Of a stretch of 62,240 nt of DNA, positions 28,101 through 35,844 are shown in pieces. The DNA comes from Deltaproteobacteria bacterium. GTDB lineage: Bacteria; Desulfobacterota; Syntrophia; Syntrophales; UBA5619. The position numbers were made by a program, and so were the translations under genes. The stretch lies in assembly GCA_021372695.1 (NCBI GenBank), contig JAJFTY010000164.1, positions 1 to 62,240 of the forward strand. Direction: 5' to 3'. The notes under the pieces were generated by a model, which was not told the origin of the DNA, did not search any database, and worked only from the letters and a program-made list of their open reading frames with translations. The first letter of the stretch is position 1; every line of letters starts with the position of its first letter.

Positions 28101-28206
28101 GCGCCGTCGAGGTGGTGAAAAGGGCCGTCTCATCCGCCCGGGATGTCCCGCCCCAAAGACACAGGCCGACCAGGATCAAAGCCGTGATACGGATTTTCGC
28201 AGACAT
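25141..28206 (-). CDS. pilY1: Type IV pilus tip/assembly protein PilY1-like
   Basis: This 1021-residue exported protein has a signal peptide (about 1-24). An N-terminal von Willebrand A domain has the MIDAS DLSGSM (Asp43, Ser45, Ser47), a Cys-rich insert around 160-190 and VILITDGVDTYGC. The C-terminal half is a PilY1 beta-propeller with a calcium loop DTDNDGFID near residue 760. PilY1 proteins sit at the pilus tip and act in adhesion, surface sensing and pilus extension. ATG 28206 has GGAGGGAG upstream. It is the last gene of the minor pilin operon. Confidence 0.9.
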   Translation of the reverse strand: MSAKIRITALILVGLCLWGGTSRADETALFTTSTAPDALILLDLSGSMDWNPAGGVYTWGNSSCNGTFYSSSGYGHSTKCSRLDIAKRAIFDILDDNGSGTITGDDEKSLGVRIGYMRYYNGNDTAGDYLTGNNRLSKPLDTKYSSIFCNGSSSCSPTSTCNSSCSSLNECVNSECANSGTPLTSALNEAKLYLDVHRAADNAAACRQKFVILITDGVDTYGCGGDGTETQADMYKRRRESVARAKALLDSRDPTHPEWPGYRLFVIGFGAAMPDYMEKTLNWMAYFGGTDNPLIENGGSTAGYDPAAVTSCGDSTTTGTCDGTSTNCFATANDPGNTPLSGYAFLASDGDQLAAQLKAAINIIREATYSFSQSSIQSSRTLDENFIYEGSFQPVTGDPVWLGHLKKYAVDADGNVGDELWDAGNVLQSTAAANRNMKTYKAGAMIDFTVANLTNADLAVSSNAARTAVVGYFRGESAYNPENWKLGDVFRSTPITVGTPSYFFDDLRDASGSPNAFAQHRANHLRASSPYSGRVILVGANDGQLHAFRTSDGSEAWSFIPPNLLSRLKLTAHATDPSSLTHQYYVDGPVTVADAWVPSTASAGTSKSAADWKTLLIFGEGRGAGSNLWSSSASCDSGFNQIYTSTYTNYCGYYCLDVNINPPVPSLPTPFPAPIFKWRLGLTSAHGPYMGAPWSKPMVSRVLVGGNEKWVAFIGGGVQVPGAANSGRGFFVVDLVDGSILWSYTKVDNANLDYPMPAPPAIVDTDNDGFIDTVYLGDLGSNMWRFKLCTNADGSSCSTTNWSGGRLFEANSSSGNRPIYTSAAVTVDPALNLWIYWGTGDKTDPTSPSAQEKFFGIKDTDRTSTRTISDLQNITTEGGVYNDSSKVGYYINLAGQGEKMLSEPTVFGGLVYFTTFTPAQGSSDPCQQGGTASLFGLSYTTGAGALPIVGADPPPRSMVLGTGIPSAPVISLKPGGGTTPDLYVTTSGGGGIGAQTQRVNINPPGLANRTNMLYWRDRRVD

Positions 28207-28217
28207 CGCTCCCTCCC

Positions 28218-28709
28218 CTATCTCGACATGGTGGTGATTTCGATCGGACCGTAGCCCATCCCCACGTCGATCTTCACCGAACTGCCGTAGTTCGTATTTT
28301 CGCCCGTGACGCTGCCCGAATACCGCCGCTGCCCCCATTGCTGACCGCCGCCGATCGAGTAGCCCTTCAGGGGAAGCGAACTCGGACCCGAAGCGGGGAC
28401 GCCCACGGCATCGATCGAGTAGCGCGAGGCCGGGTCCGCCGCGGCATCCACCTGAACGTTCGATGCCAGGGTGCCCGCCATGTTCGCCGGATCGAAATTC
28501 TGGATCAGGCGATGAATGCCGGTTTCGGCCGCCGAAAGCGCCTTCTTTTCCCCGACGACGCGGCTCGTGATCTTGAGATCTCCGGTCGTGACGGAAATGG
28601 CGAGGTAACCCAGGGCCAGCAGGATCATGATGGCCAGGATCGCCGTGACCAGCGCGAAGCCGCTGCGGCTCTTGAAATCAAAAGTCTCTCTTCTTCTATT
28701 GGATGACAT
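28218..28709 (-). CDS. pilX: PilX-like minor pilin/assembly protein
   Basis: This 163-residue protein has a basic leader and a pilin-like hydrophobic helix (GFALVTAILAIMILLALGYLA, about 17-37). The PilX N-terminal pattern continues with TGDLKITSRVVGEKKALSAAETG. The usual Glu5 after the cleavage glycine is absent, as is typical of PilX. It overlaps pilW by 14 nt and ends 11 nt before pilY1. It probably works with PilY1 in the tip or priming complex. Confidence 0.8.
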   Translation of the reverse strand: MSSNRRRETFDFKSRSGFALVTAILAIMILLALGYLAISVTTGDLKITSRVVGEKKALSAAETGIHRLIQNFDPANMAGTLASNVQVDAAADPASRYSIDAVGVPASGPSSLPLKGYSIGGGQQWGQRRYSGSVTGENTNYGSSVKIDVGMGYGPIEITTMSR

Positions 28710-29397
28710 GGTTCCTCGGAATCACACTTGTGGAGTAAATCATCCGTCTTCTCTGCCCCGAATTCACGTCGATATCCTCTGTCTCCACCCACAGGGTGAT
28801 GTCGATCCTGGCGATATTCGGGATCCCCGCCGGCAACGCCGCAGCAGCGATCTCGCTCCCCTGGGCGTCGAAGTACCGGAAGACGGGGACCGCGGCCGTG
28901 TTGATGACGCGGGTGGAGCGCGGCCGTCCACTCGCGGGATCGTCTCCCAGAAAAGGCTGGCCCCCCCCGCAGTTCGTCGAGCGGGTGATGTACTGGTTTG
29001 CCGCGTCAAAGGTATAGGTGATGATCTCATTAGGGCTCCCGCCCACGACACCGTCCCCATCTCCGCCGCCGCCGCTGATGTCCGCCTCGACCGTAATCGA
29101 CGAGTCAGTCGCCGCCTGGATCCCGCGATACCCCTGGTTGCCCGATGCACCGGCGCATGTTCCCGGAACCCTCCAGATGTTGGGCGCATAGGTCGGATTG
29201 TAGGAGGCCATCTGGATCTCCAGTTCCATCACTTCCAGGGAGGCCCGGGCATCCTGGTGGGCAGCCGTCTTTCTCTCGACATTGACGCTCGACCGCTGCG
29301 CCATGTTCACAGCGGCATAGATGGCCGCGATGATCACCAATCCCACAGCAATCGAAACCACGACCTCGACCAGCGTATAGCCTTCTTGTTTTCTCAT
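28696..29397 (-). CDS. pilW: PilW-like minor pilin
   Basis: This 233-residue prepilin-type protein has the short leader MRKQEG and a methylation/cleavage motif G|YTLVEVVVSIAVGLVI with Glu5, followed by a large polar domain with a Gly/Asp-rich loop (GGGGDGDGVVGG). Start ATG 29397 overlaps the pilV stop (ATGA). The class matches PilW/GspJ minor pilins that prime pilus assembly. Confidence 0.85.
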   Translation of the reverse strand: MRKQEGYTLVEVVVSIAVGLVIIAAIYAAVNMAQRSSVNVERKTAAHQDARASLEVMELEIQMASYNPTYAPNIWRVPGTCAGASGNQGYRGIQAATDSSITVEADISGGGGDGDGVVGGSPNEIITYTFDAANQYITRSTNCGGGQPFLGDDPASGRPRSTRVINTAAVPVFRYFDAQGSEIAAAALPAGIPNIARIDITLWVETEDIDVNSGQRRRMIYSTSVIPRNHVIQ

Positions 29398-29882
29398 ATG
29401 CACCCAAGGGGAAATCGGAAAGGCTCCTGCCGGGTGACGACAACGCTCTCGGTGATGCCTGTAGCATTGAGCGGCGGCCAGCTCACCCGGACCGTGATCC
29501 GCCAGACGCTGCCGCCGAGGTTTGTGGTAGTCGTCTGGACGGTGAAGCGGGTGTCACCCGACTGCGCCGCCGCCTGGCCGCTGGCGTTGACGACGCGGCT
29601 GACCGGCGTCAGTGAGACCGCGTTGCATGGGTTCATCACCCAGAGCTCCTGCTGCGTCAGCTCCCGGCTGAGGATCACCGCGGCATGTCCGAGATAATCG
29701 GCCCGGGCGCTGGCCCGCCAAGCGGAAGGCTGCATGGAGAGCAGCCCGACCAGTCCGATGGAAACGATCAGAATGGCGATGAGCGATTCGATCAGGCTGA
29801 TGCCCCGCGCAGGCCGGTGAAAAACGGCGGACCCGAGCAGCGTACTTCCCGGCACCTCGCTATTGCATGTTGAACTGGACAT
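29394..29882 (-). CDS. pilV: PilV-like minor pilin
   Basis: This 162-residue protein has a prepilin motif at ARG|ISLIESLIAILIVSIGL with Glu5 and a polar C-terminal domain. From ATG 29882 the leader is about 27 residues and the gene overlaps fimT by 23 nt; a GTG at 29855 would shorten the leader but has no ribosome-binding site. GspI/PilV class by its position between fimT and pilW. Confidence 0.8.
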   Translation of the reverse strand: MSSSTCNSEVPGSTLLGSAVFHRPARGISLIESLIAILIVSIGLVGLLSMQPSAWRASARADYLGHAAVILSRELTQQELWVMNPCNAVSLTPVSRVVNASGQAAAQSGDTRFTVQTTTTNLGGSVWRITVRVSWPPLNATGITESVVVTRQEPFRFPLGCI

Positions 29883-30339
29883 AGGTTCTTCCCGTGATGT
29901 TGACGGTGATCGTGGCCGTGGATCCCGGCGCGTTCTTCAGTCTCAGATTTCCCGGCGACAGGGTGCCCCGTTTCCTGAAGCTCACCACGGAGCCGCCGCT
30001 GAAATCGGGCGGGCTTCCGCTGTCGATGCTGATGCCGCTTCCGAAGCCGGCCAAGGACTTGGTCCACACCGTAACCGCCGCTCGGGAGAGTGTATAGCTG
30101 TTGCCGGCGACGTTGAACGTCATGCGATAGACATCCAGATTTTCTTCGACGGCCCGCTGCTTGGCATCGGAAAGATCGGCCATCACCTCCCTCGCGGCAG
30201 CCTTCAGATTGGAGTTGGCTGAATAATTCTGCCACAGGGGAACGGCAAAGGTGGCCACGATCGCGATCAGGGCAACCACGACGAGGAGTTCAACCAGTGA
30301 AAACCCTGTTTGAAAACATCTCCTTCTCATACGGCCCAT
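29860..30339 (-). CDS. fimT: GspH/FimT-type minor pilin
   Basis: This 159-residue prepilin has a 12-residue basic leader and the motif TG|FSLVELLVVVALIAIVATF with Glu5, followed by LKAAAREVMADLSDAKQRAV, characteristic of FimT/GspH. It is the first gene of the minor pilin operon fimT-pilV-pilW-pilX-pilY1. The 180-nt gap upstream to the prepilin peptidase gene probably carries its promoter. Confidence 0.85.
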   Translation of the reverse strand: MGRMRRRCFQTGFSLVELLVVVALIAIVATFAVPLWQNYSANSNLKAAAREVMADLSDAKQRAVEENLDVYRMTFNVAGNSYTLSRAAVTVWTKSLAGFGSGISIDSGSPPDFSGGSVVSFRKRGTLSPGNLRLKNAPGSTATITVNITGRTYVQFNMQ

Positions 30340-30519
30340 TCGTTCCCCGTTCTTCGGAACCGGATATCCATTTTCCCGAATATTTTCAGAAGGAAAACCA
30401 CTTTCGGCGCCATGATAAGGTCAAGGGGGATCGTTGTCAATGAAAACATCGCCTCCTGCGTGAAGTGCCTCACACCTTCCATGTGATTCTCTTCACTTTT
30501 CCGGGCGGTCTCCCTCCCC

Positions 30520-31296
30520 TCACGTCCTGAAGGAATCCGCCCACAGGATCAACGACTCCCCGAAAAACAGATAGATGGCGGCAGCCAGGCAGAGAAAGGG
30601 ACCGAACGGTACGGCATACTTCATATCCTTGCCGCGGAACACGATGAACGCAAGGCCGACGACGGCGCCTAGGAGTGAACTCGCCAGCAGGATGAAGAGG
30701 AGCGATTTCCAGCCGAGGAATGCACCCAGCATGGCCAGCAGGTTGACGTCTCCGCCCCCCATCCCCTCTCTGCCGGTCAGCGCCTCGTAGTACACGGCCA
30801 CGAAGTAGAGGGTGCCGGCGCCGATCATGATGCCGAGAAAGGCATCGACGAGCGTGATCCCCATGAAGAGGACGGCCAGGGCGGCAAAGACCGGAATCCC
30901 TCCGAGGGTCAGCGCGTGCGGGATGATCTGGTGATCGAAATCGATGAAGCTGATGACGATCAGGGTGCAGACGAAGATGAAAACCGCAAAAAACGCGGGG
31001 GTCGGTCCGAAACGCTGGAAGATGAACCAGGCAAAGACCGCCGTCAGGAGTTCGACCAGCGGATAACGGAGGGAGATGTGCGCCCGGCAGTCCCGGCATC
31101 TTCCTCCGAGAATCAGAAAGCTGACCACGGGAACGTTATCGTAGAAGCGGATCGGATGGCCGCATTTCGGGCACCGCGACGCAGGGGTCACGATCGACAG
31201 GCTCTCCGGAATACGGGCGATGCAGACGTTGAGGAAACTCCCCACGGCGGCGCCCGCCAGGGTGAAGATGACCGCCAGCCACCACGTCGAAAACAT
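30520..31296 (-). CDS. pilD: Type IV prepilin peptidase/N-methyltransferase
   Basis: This 258-residue polytopic inner-membrane aspartyl protease cleaves and N-methylates prepilins. It has the N-terminal zinc-binding CPKCGHP and CRDC pairs, the first catalytic Asp in FIDFDHQIIP and the GXGD-type motif MGGGDVNL. Eight or so membrane helices are visible. It shares the strand of the minor pilin genes downstream. The 5' neighbour is the epimerase-like gene, 32 nt away. Confidence 0.94.
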   Translation of the reverse strand: MFSTWWLAVIFTLAGAAVGSFLNVCIARIPESLSIVTPASRCPKCGHPIRFYDNVPVVSFLILGGRCRDCRAHISLRYPLVELLTAVFAWFIFQRFGPTPAFFAVFIFVCTLIVISFIDFDHQIIPHALTLGGIPVFAALAVLFMGITLVDAFLGIMIGAGTLYFVAVYYEALTGREGMGGGDVNLLAMLGAFLGWKSLLFILLASSLLGAVVGLAFIVFRGKDMKYAVPFGPFLCLAAAIYLFFGESLILWADSFRT

Positions 31297-31328
31297 GCCG
31301 ATCCACCCTCCGGCGAGGCTTGCGGCCC

Positions 31329-31784
31329 TCAGCCGTCCTTTCGCCCCCAGTCGTAGGGGATGTCGTTCTCATGGGGGTGAACCCGGAATTCATCCGGCTC
31401 CCCGTAACAGTAAGGTTCGGTCGGGGTGTTGACGACGATCGCCTCTTCCGTGGAGATGCACTTGAAGCCGTGAAAGACGAAAGACGGGATATGGACGAGA
31501 ATGGGGTTGTGCACCCCGGCAAAAAACTCGTCCACCTCGCCGAAGGTGGGGGACTCCTTTCTGCCGTCATAGAGGACGATCTTCATCATCCCCCGGAGAA
31601 CCGCCATGTTGTCCGACTGCACCTTGTGGTAATGCCACCCCTTGACCACCCCCGGGTAGGCCGTCGTCATGTAGACCTGGCCGAAGGCGGTGAACATCTC
31701 GTCATCGGCGCGCAGGATCTCCATCAGACGGCCGCGCTCGTCGGGAATGACCTTCAGCTTCTTGACCATGACCCCGTCGATCAT
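31329..31784 (-). CDS. dTDP-4-dehydrorhamnose 3,5-epimerase-like cupin
   Basis: This 151-residue RmlC-like cupin has VIPDERGRLMEILRADD, VVKGWHYHKVQSDNMAVLRG and HIPSFVFHGFKCIS. It is shorter than classical RmlC (about 180), and the active-site histidine lies in GWHYHK. The epimerase role is therefore family-level only. It lies downstream of an RmlA-type gene, separated by a 124-bp palindromic repeat. No rmlB or rmlD is in the window. Confidence 0.75.
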   Translation of the reverse strand: MIDGVMVKKLKVIPDERGRLMEILRADDEMFTAFGQVYMTTAYPGVVKGWHYHKVQSDNMAVLRGMMKIVLYDGRKESPTFGEVDEFFAGVHNPILVHIPSFVFHGFKCISTEEAIVVNTPTEPYCYGEPDEFRVHPHENDIPYDWGRKDG

Positions 31785-31833
31785 CTCGGTCCCCCTGACC
31801 CTTTCACAGAGTCCCTCAAAAAATGCCTCATTG

Positions 31834-31957
31834 CAGGCTGTTCAAAAATGTCCAGATGCAAGGCCCCCGAAATCCTGAGCCGTGAGGCGTACTTTTAGGT
31901 ACGTTGAACGGTGAAGGATGAGGGAAACTCCGCAGATAGACGTTTTTCAACAGCCTG
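31834..31957. repeat. 124-bp inverted-repeat element between nucleotide-sugar genes
   Basis: The ends are imperfect inverted repeats of about 26 bp: CAGGCTGTTCAAAAATGTCC at 31834-31853 against the complement of the 31932-31957 end, which reads CAGGCTGTTGAAAAACGTC. A central hairpin CGTAC-TTTTAG-GTACG lies at 31888-31903. It starts two bases after the rfbA stop. The sequence resembles a non-coding palindromic repeat that I recall from several Desulfobacterota genomes; it has no coding frame. It would fold strongly in the transcript. Confidence 0.8.
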
Positions 31958-31959
31958 CC

Positions 31960-32688
31960 TCAGGGCTTGTTGGCCCCGGTCTTAGCCACCATGCTGCACG
32001 CATACTGGAGGGAATCGAAGGTCCCGGCATCCGTCCACCAGCCTTCCAGAACGTCCCAGGCGATCTTTCCCTCCCGGATGTAGAAGTTGTTGACGTCGGT
32101 GATCTCCAGTTCTCCCCGTTCCGACGGCTTCAGCGTCTTGATGAAATCGAAGACGCGATGGTCGTACATGTAGATCCCGATCACGGCATAGTTGGAGGCG
32201 GGGGCGAGCGGTTTTTCGTCGATCCGGACGATCTTCCCCCCTTCGAAGACCGGCACGCCGAAACGCTGAGGATCGGGGACCTCTTTCAGCAGGATGCGGG
32301 CCCCCTCTTCCTGTGCCCGGAACGACTCCACGGCGCCGCGGATGTTTCCCTCGATGACGTTGTCCCCTAGGATCACGACGATCTTGTCATTGTCGGCAAA
32401 ATATTCCGCAAGGCTGAGGGCGGCGGCAATCCCCCCCTCGCCCTCCTGGTAGGTATAATTGATGTGCCTGAGACCGAACTCCTTCCCGTTTCCCAGGAGG
32501 CGCAGAAAGTCGCCGGCGCTGTTCCCGCCGGTGACGATGAGGATCTCGTCGATCCCTGCGTTCACCAGGGTCCGGATGGGGTAGTAGATCATCGGCTGGT
32601 CATAGATCGGCAGGAGATGCTTGTTGGTGACCTTCGTCAGCGGATACATCCGGGTCCCCAGGCCTCCTGCCAGCACGACACCTTTCAT
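31960..32688 (-). CDS. rfbA: Sugar-1-phosphate nucleotidylyltransferase (RmlA-like, short form)
   Basis: This 242-residue enzyme has the signature GVVLAGGLGTRMYPLTKVTNK, the QPMIYYPIRTL block, EGGIAAALSLAEYF and WWTDAGTFDSL. It transfers a nucleotidyl group, probably dTMP to glucose-1-phosphate, making an activated sugar for surface glycans. It lacks the C-terminal 50 residues of full RmlA, which carry part of the regulatory site, so substrate and feedback are uncertain. ATG 32688 has GAGGAGA upstream. It is divergent from ribD. Confidence 0.85.
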   Translation of the reverse strand: MKGVVLAGGLGTRMYPLTKVTNKHLLPIYDQPMIYYPIRTLVNAGIDEILIVTGGNSAGDFLRLLGNGKEFGLRHINYTYQEGEGGIAAALSLAEYFADNDKIVVILGDNVIEGNIRGAVESFRAQEEGARILLKEVPDPQRFGVPVFEGGKIVRIDEKPLAPASNYAVIGIYMYDHRVFDFIKTLKPSERGELEITDVNNFYIREGKIAWDVLEGWWTDAGTFDSLQYACSMVAKTGANKP

Positions 32689-32780
32689 GGCTTCTCCTCT
32701 CACGTTTCCGGGGAGGCATCTGAATCTCCCCACGGCGCGATCCATAGCATATTTCGAAATGGGACCACAACGAAAAACCG

Positions 32781-32808
32781 TTTACATCCCCTCCGGTCGT
32801 GCTATAAA
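32781..32808 (+). promoter_or_regulatory. Sigma70-type promoter for ribD
   Basis: TTTACA (32781-32786), 16-nt spacer, TATAAA (32803-32808) gives five of six matches in both hexamers, about 65 nt upstream of the ribD start. The leader is too short for an FMN riboswitch. Confidence 0.65.
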
Positions 32809-32874
32809 GACGGACCGGAACGACAAGGCAGCCGCGCGAAGGTTTCCTCTGGTAACGCACTGCCGGGAGCGATC

Positions 32875-33984
32875 ATGGAGCAGGAAAAACAGCGTTCGAT
32901 CGATGAGAGATTCATGCGCCGGGCACTTGCGCTGGCCCGGAAGGGGGAGGGATGGGTCAGCCCGAATCCCCTGGTCGGCGCCGTGATCGTCAGGGACGGA
33001 CGGATCATCTCCGAGGGCTACCACGAACGTTGCGGCGAAAGCCATGCGGAGATCAACGCGATCCGGAACGCCGGGGAACCCGTTGCCGGGGCCACCGTTT
33101 ACGTCACCCTGGAGCCGTGCAGCCATTACGGCCGGACCCCCCCCTGCGTCGAAGCCCTGATCGCCGAGCGGCCCGGCCGTGTGGTCGTCGGCGTCATCGA
33201 TCCCAATCCCCTCGTCTCCGGAAGGGGCATCGCAGCCCTCCGGCAGAGCGGCATCGAATCCGAGGTCGGCGTCCTCGAGGAGGCCTGCCGGGAGATCAAC
33301 CGCGCCTTCTTCAAGTACATCCGGACCGCTCTTCCCTATGTGACGCTCAAACTGGCTCAGACGATCGACGGCCGGATCGCCTCTGCGTCGGGCCACTCGC
33401 GCTGGGTCAGTTCGCCTGCCTCCCGCTGTTTCGCGCACCGGCTGCGGGCGGTCCACGACGCCGTCCTCGTCGGCAAAGGCACCGTCGCCACGGACAATCC
33501 GGAACTTACCTGCCGTCTCGTCCGGGGCCGGGACCCCCTCCGCATTGTCGTCGATTCCCGGCTCTCCCTGTCGCCGGATGCAACCGTGTTTTCGGACGGG
33601 AAAAGGACACTCGTGGCTGCGACCCGCCATGCGCCCGCGGCAAGGAGCCGCCTTCTGGCGGAGCGGGGAATCGAAATCCTGCGGGTGGACGCGGACCCGG
33701 CGGGCCGTGTCCACCTGCCTGCGCTTCTGGCGGCGCTCGGCAAGCGGGAGATCTCTTCCCTCCTCGTCGAGGGAGGCGGAACCCTGGCCACCTCTTTCCT
33801 GAAGGAAAAGCTCGCTGACCGCCTGATCGTCATCCTGGCCCCGAAGATCTTGGGCGCCGGGATCGACGCCGTGGGCGACCTGGGAATCCGGCAGATGGAT
33901 GACGCGATCGAGCTCTCGTTCCGGCGCATCATCCGCCGGGGCGCGGACCTCATCCTCGACGCCCGATTCAACGAAACAAGGTAA
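32875..33984 (+). CDS. ribD: Riboflavin biosynthesis bifunctional deaminase/reductase RibD
   Basis: This 369-residue protein catalyses steps two and three of riboflavin synthesis. The N-terminal zinc deaminase has HAEINAI and TLEPCSHYGRTPPC. The C-terminal reductase domain starts near YVTLKLAQTIDGRIAS and includes LLVEGGGTLATSFL. Start ATG 32875 has GGGAG upstream. No other rib genes are adjacent, so it is a detached rib gene. It is convergent with the flavoprotein gene, 46 nt apart. Confidence 0.95.
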   Translation: MEQEKQRSIDERFMRRALALARKGEGWVSPNPLVGAVIVRDGRIISEGYHERCGESHAEINAIRNAGEPVAGATVYVTLEPCSHYGRTPPCVEALIAERPGRVVVGVIDPNPLVSGRGIAALRQSGIESEVGVLEEACREINRAFFKYIRTALPYVTLKLAQTIDGRIASASGHSRWVSSPASRCFAHRLRAVHDAVLVGKGTVATDNPELTCRLVRGRDPLRIVVDSRLSLSPDATVFSDGKRTLVAATRHAPAARSRLLAERGIEILRVDADPAGRVHLPALLAALGKREISSLLVEGGGTLATSFLKEKLADRLIVILAPKILGAGIDAVGDLGIRQMDDAIELSFRRIIRRGADLILDARFNETR

Positions 33985-34030
33985 CGCACTCCCACCACAG
34001 CGGAGCGACCGCAGAGGGATCCGGATTTTT

Positions 34031-35740
34031 TCAAAGGTTCTCGCAGGCCATCGCGAGCCTCTCGGCCGCCCGGATGCCGTCGAGGGCGGAGCTGACGATG
34101 CCGCCGGCATAGCCGGCTCCCTCCCCACAGGGGAAGAGCCCTCTGGTATTCGTTCCCTGACCATCCTCGCCCCTGAGGATGCGGACCGGAGAGGAGGTCC
34201 TCGTCTCCACGCCGATCAGGAGGGCCTCTCCGGTGACGAACCCGGGCATTTTCCGCTCGAATTCGGCAAATCCCCGCGTCAGCGCCTCCACGACAAAGCG
34301 GGGCAGGAGATCCTGGAGTGCCGCGCTCCGGACGCCGGGACGGAAGCTGCACCCGCCGACGGGCAGGGGACCGCGGCCGTTGAGGAAATCGGTCAAGCGC
34401 TGCGCCGGGGCGAAATAGTCTCCCCCGCCTGCCGCGAAGGCCATCTCCTCCCAATGCCGGCGGAAGGCGAGACCGGCGAGCGCCCCTGCCCCTCCCAGGT
34501 CTTCGATCCCGACATTCACGACCACCGCGCTGTTCGCAAAGGCCCCCTCGCGGCGGGAGCCGCTCATCCCGTTGGTGATCACGCCGCCCGCCTCCGCGCT
34601 GCACCCGATGACCTGACCGCCGGGGCACATGCAGAACGAGTAGACCGAGCGGTTCAGCCCGGCAATCTTCGCCGTGAGGAAATAGTCGGCCGGGGGCAGG
34701 TCCGGGTGGCCGGCCCACTGCCCGTACTGGATCCGGTCGATCATCTCCTGGGGATGCTCGACACGGAGCCCGATCGCAAACGGCTTCGGCGCGAGGGCAA
34801 CCCCGCGTTCCGCCAGTCTCCGGTAGGTGTCGGCGGCGGATTGCCCCGTGGCGAGGATGAGGCGGTCGGTCCGGATCTCTTCGGCATCGTTCACGACGAT
34901 CCCGAACAGTCTCCGTTCGCGGATCAGGAAATCGGTCACACGCGCCCCGAAGCGGACCTCGCAGCCCATCTCGATCAGCCGGCGGCGGAGATTCACCACG
35001 ACCTCACGCAGGCGGTCCGTGCCGATGTGGGGACGGGCATCCGTCAGGAGTTCCGCCGGCCCCCCCATCTCGACAAATACGCGCTTGACCCCGGCGGTGT
35101 GGGGATTCTTGACCCGGGTGGTCAATTTGCCGTCGGAAAAGGTCCCGGCGCCGCCCTCTCCGAAATGGACGTGGCTCTCGGGATTCAGAATCCCCCTCTC
35201 CCAGAAGGCGCGCACATCGGAGAGGCGCTCGGGGACCGGCATCCCACGTTCGAGGAGAAGAACGGGCATACCCTTCGAAGCGAGCGTCAGCGCGGCGAAA
35301 AGACCGGCCGGACCGCAGCCGGCTACCACGGGCCTCCGATCGGTCCGGAAGCGTCCCCTCCCTGCCGCGGCGCCGCCCGGCCCTGAGACCGAGGGCGTTG
35401 CATTGCGCCCCGGTTCTTCCCTTGCCGGCCCGGGCTTCCGGGCGGCGCTCGTGGCAGGTTCCGCCCGCGGTTCCTCCGGAGGGTCCGGCACCTCCGTCAC
35501 GATGATGCCCGCTGCGTCCGCTCCCGCATCTTTTTGCCAGACCGCGCCTTCCGACAGGCGGACGGCCAGTTGAAAGACGAAGCGCGGGGGACGGGAACGG
35601 CGTGCGTCGATCGATCTCCGGATCACCCGGAGTTCGGCGATTGCCCCCTCGGGGAGGCCCAGAAGGGTAGCGACCCGGGCCGGGAGGAGTTCCTCCCGCT
35701 CGCCCAGAGAGAGAGTCAGACCATGGATATTCAATCCCAT
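34031..35740 (-). CDS. COG2509-type FAD-dependent dehydrogenase, uncharacterised
   Basis: This 569-residue protein has an N-terminal DUF-like domain (1-80), a Pro/Ala-rich linker (about 85-130) and a flavoprotein fold with the dinucleotide motif AGCGPAGLFAALTLASKG. HFGEGGAGTFSDGKL, YSFCMCPGGQVIGCSAEAGG and a terminal FAD motif LFPCGEGAGYAGGIVSSALDG follow. The family occurs in many anaerobes; its substrate is unknown. It is transcribed toward ribD. A second, shorter member of the same broad class lies at 43098-44423. Confidence 0.85.
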   Translation of the reverse strand: MGLNIHGLTLSLGEREELLPARVATLLGLPEGAIAELRVIRRSIDARRSRPPRFVFQLAVRLSEGAVWQKDAGADAAGIIVTEVPDPPEEPRAEPATSAARKPGPAREEPGRNATPSVSGPGGAAAGRGRFRTDRRPVVAGCGPAGLFAALTLASKGMPVLLLERGMPVPERLSDVRAFWERGILNPESHVHFGEGGAGTFSDGKLTTRVKNPHTAGVKRVFVEMGGPAELLTDARPHIGTDRLREVVVNLRRRLIEMGCEVRFGARVTDFLIRERRLFGIVVNDAEEIRTDRLILATGQSAADTYRRLAERGVALAPKPFAIGLRVEHPQEMIDRIQYGQWAGHPDLPPADYFLTAKIAGLNRSVYSFCMCPGGQVIGCSAEAGGVITNGMSGSRREGAFANSAVVVNVGIEDLGGAGALAGLAFRRHWEEMAFAAGGGDYFAPAQRLTDFLNGRGPLPVGGCSFRPGVRSAALQDLLPRFVVEALTRGFAEFERKMPGFVTGEALLIGVETRTSSPVRILRGEDGQGTNTRGLFPCGEGAGYAGGIVSSALDGIRAAERLAMACENL

Positions 35741-35844
35741 TGACGATTCACCATTGAAAAATGCCCAACGTAGCTGTTATAGATGCCGAAACATTCCGAA
35801 ACGGCAGACGGAGTCCGTCTGCCTGGAGCCGGAGAGGGAACTCC

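Noticed and set aside
32809..32874. FMN riboswitch upstream of ribD
   Set aside because: Only 66 nt separate the promoter from the start, too short, and the conserved FMN aptamer words are absent.
33985..34030. Third copy of the dispersed repeat (CAGCGGAGCG word)
   Set aside because: Only a short word matches and the other two blocks are missing.
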